From contig NC_077224.1 of the NCBI RefSeq assembly GCF_024763615.1, forward strand, positions 77,262,712 to 77,326,711: a stretch of DNA of 64,000 bases, read 5' to 3'. The first letter of the stretch is position 1; every line of letters starts with the position of its first letter. This DNA is from Phlebotomus papatasi. Its lineage: Eukaryota > Arthropoda > Insecta > Diptera > Psychodidae. Both the position numbers and the translations under genes were made by a program. Below the pieces are notes generated by a model. It was not told where the DNA came from. It saw nothing but the letters and a program-made list of their open reading frames with translations, and did not search any database. Shown here in pieces: positions 12,148 to 22,085 of the stretch.

Positions 12148-13215
12148 GGGGAAATGCTTCTAATTTTGTCCAGTTTCTTATTTTGGACACTTTGAGGATA
12201 ACATTGGACACTAAAAATAAATTGATTAAAATGATGGATTTTTATTCCAATATTTGATGAATAATGAATTCTATCTAAATATTTGTTCTTTTTGGAATAT
12301 TTTAACACTAAATACGTTAAAATTTGAATATGATTTGAGTTGAAATTGCTTTGCTGAAAATTCAGTGTGAGCAATTGCTTACGAGAAATATGACAGAACT
12401 TCGTGGCTTACTTCAGTCTTATTTAGTTTTGGTGAAGTACTAACAAAGTTTGTTCGCTGTTTTTGAGTGATATTATTGAATATTCATTGAGTATTGTGTT
12501 GATTCACGTTACTGATGATTTGTACATTTGACCTGAAGTGAGATTTGCCTTGTGAATTATATTTTTCGTGTGAAAAATGGGAAATTTTTTAAGACATTCA
12601 CCAGTGAGGTGATGATTCTTATTTTGGACAGGTGTTTTCCTCACGAAATTTCGTGAGGTTTTAGCTTTTGTGATGACTAGGTTGGACAAATGCCTGAAGA
12701 AATGAAGGAGCATCATCTCTACGAAAGAGATGCAGTGAGAAATGCCTTGAAAGGCTCCCGGAAAGGGCAGGGAATGAGCGAATCCGCACGTACTTGGAGC
12801 ACCGAAGTCAACTCACTTTAATGAATGATATGGAAAGTTTCTGGGCGTCTTGTGACATTCCACGTTTCCCTTACATGACCAGGAAGAGGACTTGGTAAGA
12901 TTGGTTCATAAAATGAAGAACAATGGGCATCCTGTTGAGGCGGATTATCTGTCCAAATTTACAGACAAGTTGTAAAAATTAATAACCAAGTTGTCCAAAA
13001 TAAGAGTCAAATTCACCTCTACATATCAATTCATTTTTAAACGTATTAAAACTAATTTTAGTAAAAATGAGATGATAAATAGCTTGCCAAGTTTCTAAAC
13101 AATCCTTCTGAAAAGAGAGTAACAAGAAAAGTCAATTAGTATTGAAAATATGGCACTTCAAACTTAGGATATCGATGCTTATATGCAGACTGTCCAAAAT
13201 TATAAGCACTTCCCC
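12148..13215 (+). mobile_element. Pogo-like DNA element family A, copy A1 (1068 bp)
   Basis: Flanked by TA (12146-12147 and 13216-13217). The left end GGGGAAATGCTTCTAATTTT and the right end AAAATTATAAGCACTTCCCC are inverted repeats. Copy A2 at 16283-17350 has the same length and is about 97% identical by eye; more diverged copies are at 41412-42477 and 30929-31971. The element carries broken codons for the N-terminal DNA-binding part of a pogo-type transposase (12690-12975) and nothing recognisable of the DDE catalytic domain, so it cannot move by itself. Confidence 0.85.
12690..12975 (+). pseudogene. Broken N-terminal fragment of a pogo-like (Psq/CENP-B HTH) transposase, in A1
   Basis: The first open stretch, 12690-12821 (43 codons then TAA), begins MPEEMKEHHLYERDAVRNAL and includes KGSRKGQGMSESARTW. 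This fits the Psq helix-turn-helix pattern (YxxxDxxxAL..R.G.S...A...) at the N-terminus of pogo and Tigger-type transposases. After a stop and frame change, 12874-12975 reads HDQEEDLVRLVHKMKNNGHP then VEADYL, which matches the start of the CENP-B type HTH (E-E-x-L-V-x-x-I/V-x-x-M-x-x-x-G-x-P-V). The DDE catalytic domain is not recognisable. The same two pieces occur in the other family A copies, so the break predates their spread. The family assignment rests on motif recognition only. Confidence 0.7.
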
Positions 13216-14119
13216 TAATTAAAATTAGAATATCTCCTCCAAAGCGTACAATCTTAAGAATAAATCTACGAAATATCCGGAATATTTTTATCGTCTCAGA
13301 TTTACCATCTCTCTTTGCCCTCATAAGCTACTCTAGCACTTTCTTCAGTATTCAGTTTTATTGCACATTAATAGCAAGACCACAATCAAATTTATGCATT
13401 ATAGCAATTGCAAAAATCCACATAATGTAGCAAATAAAATTTTCCAGCACTGAAAAGAAAATTATGTGTAATTCGAAAAATGAAAATGTAAATTCTTTTA
13501 GTCTCTCGCGAAAGTTGAACCGCATCGTCTTTTGCCTCAGTTTTGCACACAAAACCCTACCTCATTTCGCGGCTTGAGACAGCGATGTGCTGAGGAGGAA
13601 ATGAAAAATATTCACTGAGGAGAATGGGAGTTTTGGTTGGGTGCGGGTGTTTGATGGGGACCCACAGGAAATCGCTGTATGAAAAGTGAATAGGGCAGGG
13701 GAGAGGTGCGGGAGATGATGTAATAAAATTTTATCTTTTTACGATTGTGTAGTAGTCCTCTTTTGCTCCTCAACTTGGGAGTCCCTTTGCCATCTTTCTA
13801 AGAAAAAAAGCTAGTGATAAGTCTATATCAGTTTAATGTAGGAGAGATTTTTAATATATACCATCTCTGAGTGATAGTAAATTCAATTTGAAGCTGAAGT
13901 TGAAATATGAAATTCGCGGATTTTTGGTTTAGTTTGTGAATAAATTAAATTTGGCTGAGATACTTTACCCTTTTAATTTTAGTTTTAATTTCAATTTTGG
14001 GTGGATTGACTATTGTGTATGAATAATCGTAAACCTAAAAATGTTCTGTAATTTAGCTAAAAAAAATTTGACATTATTAGACACTATAGAATACCCGTAG
14101 TGTTAATATGAAGAACACC
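13216..14119. other. Non-coding, with a GC-richer single-copy block at 13550-13750
   Basis: The block around 13560-13740 is less AT-rich than its surroundings, is not matched elsewhere in the window and carries no plausible exon. It could be intronic regulatory DNA, but nothing in the sequence proves this. Confidence 0.3.
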
Positions 14120-14310
14120 TAATATCCAAACAGTAGTGCATAGTATTATAAGTGGTTTTTTTGCATATGGATCTCACATGGTACGTTTGGTAGAGTCGAG
14201 AATCCAAACAAAGAATCTGTTCTTGTTTTTTTCCTAAACGTCATTTTTTATTATTTTATTTATTTTTTCCTGTTTTGCCCTATATTATCCGTAATATCTC
14301 AGGTTCTAGT
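14120..14310 (+). repeat. Dispersed repeat Y (second copy at 43250-43430, minus)
   Basis: Shares GATCTCACATGGTAC, AGAATCTG, CTGTTTTGCC and TCTAGTGAACAG in the same order with the reverse complement of 43250-43430. Confidence 0.6.
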
Positions 14311-14860
14311 GAACAGAGCTTAAAAGGGCTTGGAAAGCGTCCCAGGTTTTGCGAAGTACTCGAAGTCTTGACGTCGTGACTTAGATGCTATCCCTCAAAA
14401 GTACTTTCGCATCTTTCGCATCATTTACCGTTTACCGGTTCTCAACCGATTTAAACGGATTTGTAAATAAAATGATAAAGTAATAAAATTGATTTTCGGA
14501 CAAAAATTACTTATCGGTTCATCACCGATTCGCGCCTGATTTGAACGGATTTATAAATCACTCAAACCCCGTAGACATTTCACTTATGCCGAAAACTGAT
14601 TGTCAATATTTCTTACCGTTCTCTCTCCAGAAGCGTTTGTACTCCAGTACACGGACAGGACGGGACGTCTACGTAAAATCGATTTTTAGCACACATCATA
14701 TTCATGATTTAGAAGTGTCAAAATGTGTTTATACAAAGTTTGTGCGAACTGTTTACCTTGGACCACAGAAGCTGAGATTATAAAGAATTTCTGCTAAAGT
14801 ATTCTAAAAAAATCCTACTTTCGAGCATTTGTGAAATGCTAGAACTTTTGACTTGCTATA

Positions 14861-15341
14861 CACAGAAAAAAATATTTTGTAAAATGTTCGTAAATGTTTG
14901 TGGATTCCTATGGGGAGTTACGAAATACTCGTGAATCGTATAACCCACAAACAAGTTCGTAAAAGTTTGTACTTTTTTCACAAACATTGTTCGTAACATG
15001 ATCATTTGACGAACATTTGTACGTAAATGTTCGTAAACAAACAAAAAATGTTCGTAAAATTTTGTCATTTGTTCGTAAATGTTTGTTTTCCTGTCGAACA
15101 TTTCACGAACATTTACGAAAAAATGACAAAATTCTACGAACATTTTTTGTGTGTTTACGAACAAATGTTTGTGAAAGTACAAAAAATGTTCGTCAAATGA
15201 TCATGTTACGAACAATGTTTGTGAAAAAAGTACAAACTTTTACTATCTTGTTTGTGGGTTATACGATTCACGAGCATTTCGTAACTCCCCCATAGGAATT
15301 CACAAACATTTACGAACATTTTACAACATATTTTTTCTGTG
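14861..15341. mobile_element. 481-bp near-perfect palindromic MITE P (TTCGTAAA family)
   Basis: Begins CACAGAAAAAAATATTTTG and ends in the inverted complement. The arms (about 160 bp) match over almost their whole length, and the middle is itself built from inverted TGTTCGTAAA and ACGAACATTT units. TA lies on both sides (14859-14860 and 15342-15343). Similar reading frames on both strands arise because the sequence is palindromic, not because it encodes a protein. A half copy lies at 37054-37220. Confidence 0.85.
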
Positions 15342-15343
15342 TA

Positions 15344-15514
15344 GGGGGAAGTGGGGTATCTTTGAAATTGGGATTTTTCTCCTATGTTTAAGTGGAACTG
15401 AGTCATAATGTAATTTAGCTTCTCAATTTGTTTGTGCAGCTAAGTTAAATCACGATAAGGCTCAATTTTATTTAAAAATAGGTGAAAATCTTTCAAAGGT
15501 GCCCCACTTCCCCC
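15344..15514. mobile_element. 171-bp MITE F, TIR GGGGGAAGTGGGG
   Basis: Left end GGGGGAAGTGGGGTATCTTT and right end AGGTGCCCCACTTCCCCC are inverted repeats flanked by TA (15342-15343 and 15515-15516). It sits directly next to P, and the two share the intervening TA. Confidence 0.85.
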
Positions 15515-15632
15515 TACCTCAAAAGTGTTTTCGCATCATTTAGTGTTTGCGATGTGACGGTGGGAGGAAAATGTAGGATGTATCAACAGTCTTTAGGTCG
15601 ACTTATAAGGGTTTCCCCGAAGGTCCCAAGTA

Positions 15633-16081
15633 GACTCAGTCCCGGGATTATGCACATTTTCAGGACTAAAAAAAACGCACGAAATGACATTATGTATCGA
15701 GAAAATTTGCATATCCGGAGGCGATTTCTTTTGAATGAATTGGCCGTAGAACGAATTTCGCGCGGAGTAAAAGTAGTCAGAGCAAAAGGATTCAACTGTT
15801 TAAAAGAAATTCATCAACAAACAGTACTCTGTGGCCAGAGTTCTTCAATAAATTGTTAGAATATTTAATTTTTTTACCTTAACAAAAGAAATAAAAGTTT
15901 TATTCTGAAAAACAAGCATAGTGTGTTTAAATTTCCCGTGTTACAAAATAGAATACATTCTGGAGTACTTCAAAAAATGATTTCATAAATTGACTCTAAA
16001 AAGTAGGTAAACTTGCATAATTGTATGTGCATAATCTCGTCAGATACATAATCCCGAAGTGCATAATGCTGAGACTGAGTG
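15633..16081. mobile_element. 449-bp MITE D, TIR with ACTCAGTC..ATTATGCAC
   Basis: Left end GACTCAGTCCCGGGATTATG and right end TGCATAATGCTGAGACTGAG are imperfect inverted repeats. TA flanks it at 15631-15632 and 16082-16083. The uninterrupted family C copy near 19870 has a single equivalent site, which supports insertion. A related fragment is at 57416-57500. Confidence 0.75.
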
Positions 16082-16282
16082 TATATCTTTTACTGTTTGG
16101 CCTTTAGAGCTGGCGACCGTCACACGGACAGACGGGCAAACAGCGTGACATCATTTCTCAGAAATCGTCTAAAACATGAATAGGGGAATGTTGGCATTGT
16201 TCGTACAGAGTGAACCTTCGAACAACGAAAATTTTCTCTTTGTTTGCAGAGAGCTAGTTTGTCATTTCCTAGCCATAAGATA

Positions 16283-17350
16283 GGGGAAATGCTCATAATT
16301 TTGTCCAGTTTCTTATTTTGGACACTTTGAGGATAACATTGGACACTAAAAATAAATTGATTAAAATGATGGATTTTTATTCTAATATTTGATGAATAAT
16401 GAATTCTATCTAAATATTTGTTCTTTTTTGAAGATTTTAACACTAAATACGTTAAATTTTGAATATGATTTGAGTTGAAATTGCTTTGTTGAAAATTCAG
16501 TGTGAGCAATTGCTTACGAGAAATATGACAGAACTTCGTGGCTTACTTCAGTCTTATTTAGTTTTGGTGAAGTACTAACAAAGTTTGTTCGCTGTTTTTG
16601 AGTGATATTATTGAATATTCATTGAATATTGTGCTGATTCACGTTACTGATGATTTGTACATTTGACCTGAAGTGAGATTTGCCTTGTGAATTATATTTT
16701 TCGTGTGAAAAATGGGAAATTTTTTAAGACATTCACCAGTGAGGTGATGATTCTTATTTTGGACAGGTGTTTTTCTCACGAAATTTCGTGAAGTTTTAGC
16801 TTTTGTGATGACTAGGTTGGACAAATGCCTGGAGAAACAAAGGAGCACCATCTCTACGAAAGAGATGCAATGAGAAATGCCTTGAAAGGCTCCCGGAAAG
16901 GGCAGGGAATGAGCGAATCCGCACGTACTTGGGGTACCGAAGTCAACCCACTTTACTGAATGATATGGAAAGTTTCCGGGCTTCTTGTGACATTCTACGA
17001 TTCCCTTACATGACCAGGAAGAGGACTTGGTAAGATTGGTTCATCAAATGAAGAACAATGGGCATCCTGTTGAGGCGGATTATCTGTCCAAATTTACAGA
17101 CAAGTTGTAAAAATTAATAACCAAGTTGTCCAAAATAAGAGTCAAATTCACCTCTACATATCAATTAATTTTTAAACGTATTAAAACTAATTTTAGTAAA
17201 AATGAGATGATAAATAGCTTGCCAAGTTTCTAAACAATCCTTCTGAAAAGAGAGTAACAAAAAAAGTCAATTAGTATTGAAAATATCGCACTTCAAACTT
17301 AGGATATCGATGCTTATATGCAGACTGTCCAAAATTATGAGCACTTCCCC
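16283..17350 (+). mobile_element. Pogo-like element family A, copy A2 (1068 bp)
   Basis: Same length and structure as A1, with ends GGGGAAATGCTCATAATTTT and its inverted complement. TA lies at 16281-16282 and 17351-17352. It is inserted in MITE B, which itself lies in family C, so three insertion layers can be read. Confidence 0.9.
16825..17110 (+). pseudogene. Broken N-terminal fragment of a pogo-like transposase, in A2
   Basis: 16825-16959 reads MPGETKEHHLYERDAMRNAL and continues through MSESARTWGTEV to a TGA. 17009-17110, in another frame, reads HDQEEDLVRLVHQMKNNGHP and ends at TAA. The two segments are the same Psq-like and CENP-B-like HTH remnants as in A1, with a handful of base differences. 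The disabling frame break is shared with A1. Confidence 0.7.
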
Positions 17351-17515
17351 TAGATCATTATTAAGCTCATGAAACGAGATGAGAAATGGTAGGTCAGCTC
17401 CTTGCAAACAAAGAGAAAATTCGCATCGTTTGAAGGTTCACTCTTTGCGAATTATGCCTACATTCCCCTATGCATACATTGAGAAAAGTGGTCCTCAGGA
17501 GGTGGAAGGTGAAAT

Positions 17516-19670
17516 TTTTGGGGGGTAAAAAAGTCTGCAAAAACCATTATGCCTTTGCGTAACCAGGGAATTGCGATACACAATTCTCTAAAATTTGAGA
17601 CTGATCAGATGCCATACTGAATTATGTGACAATTGTAATATATGTGACCATTAAGAATTTTCCCTAATAGCTCAGGGTGGCGGAAGTGTTGGAAATGGGG
17701 GAACGGGGGTGTTTTTTTGGGGATGAGTAAGAGTCTGACGAGCAAAATTAAATCACACACACTTTGATCATCATCATCGGTGTTCTCGTGGCGTCAGGGA
17801 GCTTTTCTGCACGCAGTCAAATGGCGGCTTTGCCTTTTCTAAAATGAAATATTGAGTAAGAGTTCCTGATGTATTCATTCCCCAGGAATTGTTGACTCCG
17901 TTTTCTCATCCTTTTATGTGGGAAGAGGAACGCGAGGAAGGGGTTCCTTTACCGTCTAAAATGCACAAAAGTGAGTGAGTGAAAAAGCTTCAGAACAACT
18001 TCATATAACCAAAAACGATAAATTTTAAAACTTTAATGCACATTTTCTCTTACCCCTTGTGAGTGAATGTGTATATGTGTGTAAAATTTGCGATTTATAT
18101 ATTGCCATATTTTCCTTTGGGCAACTACTAACTTATACAACTTTCATGTATCATTCCACCCCCGTTTTCTCTTAGCATTCGCAATTCAAACTCCCTTTCC
18201 CGAGTGACTGGAGAGGAGAAACGGATGAGAAATGTGGAAGTAGGTTTTGGTAGGAATAGATTATATTTACCCACGAAACTACATAGAGAGTGGGAAAAAG
18301 CGAAATACTCCCCAATTCCTCCATGCGGGCGGGTATATCATAAGAGCGATATAGAACAGGTAAAGCTGCATGTTTCGCCCAGTACTTAATGGATTAGACA
18401 GGATTCGTCTTAAATTTGAAGGCTTATCTTTTTGAGGGCATTTCTATTTCTTTAAGTTGTTCAAAATCAAGAAACCTGTTGCAGAAAATTGCAGAAAGCT
18501 AAACAGCTCATATGCAAGTTTGGTCCTACAATGTTTACTTATAAGCTCTATCTCTTGCCTTTCTGGCAAACGACTTGTTTTCCTAAAGCACAATGAAAAG
18601 TTATACACTTAAGTTGATCTTCTGTTTTCGAAATAAGGTTTCAATGTTTACGGTATTACTGGATAAATATGTTTTGTTAACATTCAAGTTCTCTGTGTTG
18701 AATTCTTATTTTATAGTGTATTGCGATAATAACTTAAAAAAAAATTAAAAAGTCAAAGCACTGGCATATTAAATTCGAATTTAGAATATTTGAAAACGGA
18801 CTATAGAGTTTGGATATTAAAACCACTGATAAGCTTAGTTTAACTTATTTATTTGAGGTTTCAAACAATAGTATATTTGGAATAACTGCATATTCATTTT
18901 GGCGTTGAAATTGGTTGATAACCTATTATTTGAGGGAAATAATTTGAGGCAAATTTATGAATGAATGCTATTCTCGATTTTAAACTAAAATATCTGGAAT
19001 TTAGATGCAATGATAGAATATATGATATGGTGCAATTTCAGGTACGAACTGCAAATTGGATTTTGAAATTATTTGACAAAAAGACGTTAAACGCAACCAC
19101 ACTTTAGCATATCCGGTTAGTTACAATTGGATTTAGAGTTACTCAAAATAGTAACAATAGTATATTTAATAGCATTGGTTTGTGCTTGTAAAAGCAATTT
19201 TATTTGAATTGCTGTAGTATATTTTAAGTCTTTCAAAAAGAGAAAATCAATTTTATTTTCTATTTAAAATACTAAAAGGAATTTAAATTACAAAAACTTA
19301 CTTGGACAAGAGCATTATTGTAAATTTTTTCTATTACTTATTTTGTAATGAAAACTTGATATTTTGCTATATTAGCTAATTAATTGATTGATAATGATAA
19401 TTGTGTACGCAAACCAAAAGTCTTTTGAAATGCTGGTACTGCTGGTACTACTTTACTTTACCTGGTTTTTGTGATTGTTTTCTTTATTAGAATTATAACA
19501 TCTCTAAATTTAGTATTCTCAGAATATTGAAAAAGTAAAGGAAAATTTGGAAAAATGTTGATTTTTTCGTAATACTCGAATTCTTAATTATTTGCCATTT
19601 GTAGGATTCTAAAGCTTAAAATAGACACAGAAACTCAATTAATTTTATATTGTGTTGTTCTCAATTTATT
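17516..19670. other. Mostly single-copy non-coding DNA, GC-richer at 17650-18400
   Basis: 17650-17960 and 18150-18400 are less AT-rich, contain motifs such as GTGGCGTCAGGGAGC and ATGGCGGCTTTGCC, and are not repeated in the window. A 61-codon frame at 18204-18389 has no recognisable domain or splice context and is not called. 18420-19670 is AT-rich with nothing recognised. Confidence 0.35.
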
Positions 19671-20560
19671 ACTGCTCGAACTCCAAGGAGAGAGCGGTAT
19701 ATATTTCCACCTTACATCCCCTGGAGACCAATTTTCTCAACAAATCTTCGCGTTTCACACGATTTCTAAGAAATGTCGTCACGCTGTTTGTCCATTTTCC
19801 CATCTACCCATCTGTCCGTCTGTCCGTCCGGCTGTCGTCAGCTCTAGAGGCCTAACGGTCAGAGATAACTACTTGGGACATAAGGGGGACCCCCCATAAG
19901 TCGACCCAAGGATCGTTAACATGCTCCGCATTTCCTCCCATCCTCATATTTTCACTTTTGGATATGTTTTTGAGATGTCCCAGGCAGACAATTGACAATG
20001 TGTGAAAATACCGTTGAATCATTCCTAATAACGGTTTTTTAAGATCAAAGGTTAAAAAAGCCTCTAGAAAGCGCATTTACCTAGTGAATGGGGTCATGGT
20101 TGGACTCGTTGGAAAGGTCTTGGAATTTTCGATAAAACTGGACCGGTTCTAATCAGTTGTCAACCGGTAATGAACCGATTCAAAACCGATAAATAATTTT
20201 TATTCGAAATTCAGTTATATTAGTCCTAAGTTATTTAGAACAAATGTTTTGAGTGATTGATAAATCCGTGCAGATCGGTTGTGAACCGGTAGTGAACTGG
20301 TTACGAACCAACTAATAATTTTTGCCCAAAAATAATTTTAATTACTCTTAAAATTATTTTTACTAAAATTATTTTTAATTACTCTTAAAATTATTTTGTT
20401 GAATTTTTCGAGTGACTTACAAATCGGCTTAAATCAGTTGAGAACCGGTAAATGGTAAATGATGCAAAAGTACTTTTGAGGGATATAGCACTGAACTAAG
20501 TCACGAGTTCGAGCACTTCGCAAACCCTGGGATGCTTTCTCAATCCCTTTTTTAAAGATA
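19671..20560 (+). repeat. Repeat family C, most complete copy
   Basis: Begins TGCTCGAACTCCAAGGAGAG, then TTTCACACGATTTCTAAG, repeated TGTCCG units (near 19815-19830), GCTCTAGAGGCCTAACGG, CCCCCATAAGTCGACCC, several CGGTTNNNAACCGG-type segments (20140-20460), and ends GAGTTCGAGCACTTCGCAAA. The first and last motifs form short inverted termini (TGCTCGAACTC). This copy serves as the empty-site reference for the insertions in the copies near 16000 and 55600. Confidence 0.7.
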
Positions 20561-21217
20561 ATTTTGGAAAAAGAACTCAATAAAGTATTAAATTGACCTT
20601 ACTGTTGTATTTTGCGTGACTTTACTTAATCATAATGACTTTATGAGCGGGTAAGAATATATACATATATCACGTTCTCTGAAATCTTATAATGCTATTA
20701 AAAAAACTTAGTCTTTACAATTTCCTTGTTTATTACTACCCCAGTTTTCCCCTTAGGTATTTGAGTGTTTTCACAGCCATTTTACAGAAATAAAATTATC
20801 TAACGCAACAAAATTAGAAAGATAAGTATAAACTGAGTACGGCTAATAATGTGTTAGGTTTTTGTGTCGTTGGTCTTTGCATAGAATGTTTTATAACTGT
20901 AAGATTTCGAGTATGTTAAATTTATAGTGATATGATTTTAGTTATTTATTTATTTTTTACATAAATGATCATTTATGTATCAAGGACTTGGCCCAAGTAT
21001 GTCTCATGGTAAGGGAAGTAAGGGAATGGGAAATAAAAAAAAACATAATATATTAAAACTAAGTAATTAATCGATTATGTGCAAAATTTTACTATACAGT
21101 ACTAACCAGAAACCGAAAGATTTTAGATAATGTGTTATGGAAATCTGGTTGTGCCGCACTCAAAGAATTTCTTCAAAAATTAATAATGTTTTGTGAGACA
21201 ATTAGTTTGCATCCTTG
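20561..21217. other. AT-rich flank of the retrotransposon
   Basis: No gene or repeat recognised. The last four bases (CTTG, 21214-21217) are duplicated after the far LTR. Confidence 0.4.
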
Positions 21218-21441
21218 TGATGCAATCCGAGTTGCATCCGCGACTTCCCTATCAAGCGGCTTTATGGCGCAGCTACCGGCCATGTCCAAGCGCTCTCGAC
21301 AGGGTTTCGCCAGAGACTGACTCAACCCTCCCCTTACGAACTCGAGGCAACCATAGGCGCACACCCATAGCCTCCCCTTATGACCCGGTAGCTCGCTCCT
21401 AATCCGCTATATAGACGTAGGAGGAGAGAGATGATGCAACA
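21218..21441 (-). repeat. 3' LTR
   Basis: On the minus strand it starts TGTTGCATCATC and ends GATTGCATCA, with the usual TG...CA termini. It is identical to the LTR at 27612-27835 except for one base. Confidence 0.95.
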
Positions 21442-22085
21442 TTCGGCCATACTGATGCAGTGACGTCCCTGGCACTGGCAGAGAGTTCGAACGCGCCACG
21501 ATCAGTACACCTACTTGTTCAACATCCCTTTGCACACGAACCCATTTCGACAATTCCTAGTTGGCCAAACAAGGAAAATAAAGGTTAAGTTAGTACTCAA
21601 GCCTTTAAGGGTTCCACACCATAACCTTACTACTCCAACTTTCCCATTTTCTGGCAGTGTGCGTGAAACACCCCTGCCGGTCAAGGATAAGTCAAGATAG
21701 TACGTTATGCCAAGTCGTACCATGACTCCATCAACCTGCGTGACACTCAAGGCCGCACATGCCATGGATCATCACTCGGGTACCAAGTTCATTCGCAGAA
21801 TCACTACCATTTTCATGCATGGCGCGGAACACCAAGCTTGTCAAGTCGTGATCTCGAATCTGCATTAGGGATTAAGACACAACTTAGTCCTAATACCTAA
21901 TCATCCAGTGGTTTCCATACAACGGACCCTTCACTATATTTTGGGGACCAACCAAAGGAGAAACCACCAAACCATCTGTCAGACCAAGTTGTCAATTCAG
22001 AGTACTTCAAATATATTGAATACTAACAAGGGAATAATTCACATTTCATTTCGAATTCAAACTTGTGACAGATCAGCAGACTATT
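21442..22085 (-). other. 3' untranslated region of the retrotransposon
   Basis: 644 bases between the Gag-Pol stop and the 3' LTR. No clear polypurine tract adjoins the LTR; the element strand reads GCATCAGTATGGCCGAA directly before it. An 84-codon frame (21511-21765, minus) lacks a signal peptide, membrane anchor or envelope motifs and is not called. Confidence 0.6.

Larger units (their letters stand above)
16183..17468. mobile_element. MITE B, about 216 bp, split by copy A2
   Basis: Left end GGGGAATGTTGGCATTGTTC and the inverted right end GGGGAATGTAGGCATAATTC are flanked by TA (16181-16182 and 17469-17470). The arms continue inward through GAGTGAACCTTC and TTTTCTCTTTGTTTGCA, so the element without A2 is nearly a full palindrome. 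A2 inserted at a TA near its centre (16281-16282). Confidence 0.85.
14311..17515 (-). repeat. Repeat family C, minus strand, heavily interrupted by nested insertions
   Basis: Reading the minus strand from 17515, the family C sequence runs through ACGATTTCTGAGAAATG (near 16160), CCGTCTGTCCG, GCCAGCTCT and AAGTCGACCTAAAGAC (near 15590), then AACCG-rich and AAAAGTACTTTTG-like segments down to about 14311. It is split by elements P, F, D and B (with A2 inside B). A second partial family C end near 15520 suggests two overlapping copies. There is no coding sequence. Confidence 0.6.

Noticed and set aside
14856..15295. Overlapping 108- and 92-codon frames on opposite strands
   Set aside because: They lie in the palindromic MITE P and share sequence because the arms are complementary. 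The residues are low-complexity and repeat-derived.
21511..21765. 84-codon frame after pol as a possible env or third gene
   Set aside because: No signal peptide, membrane segment or envelope motif; it lies in the 3' untranslated region and is short.
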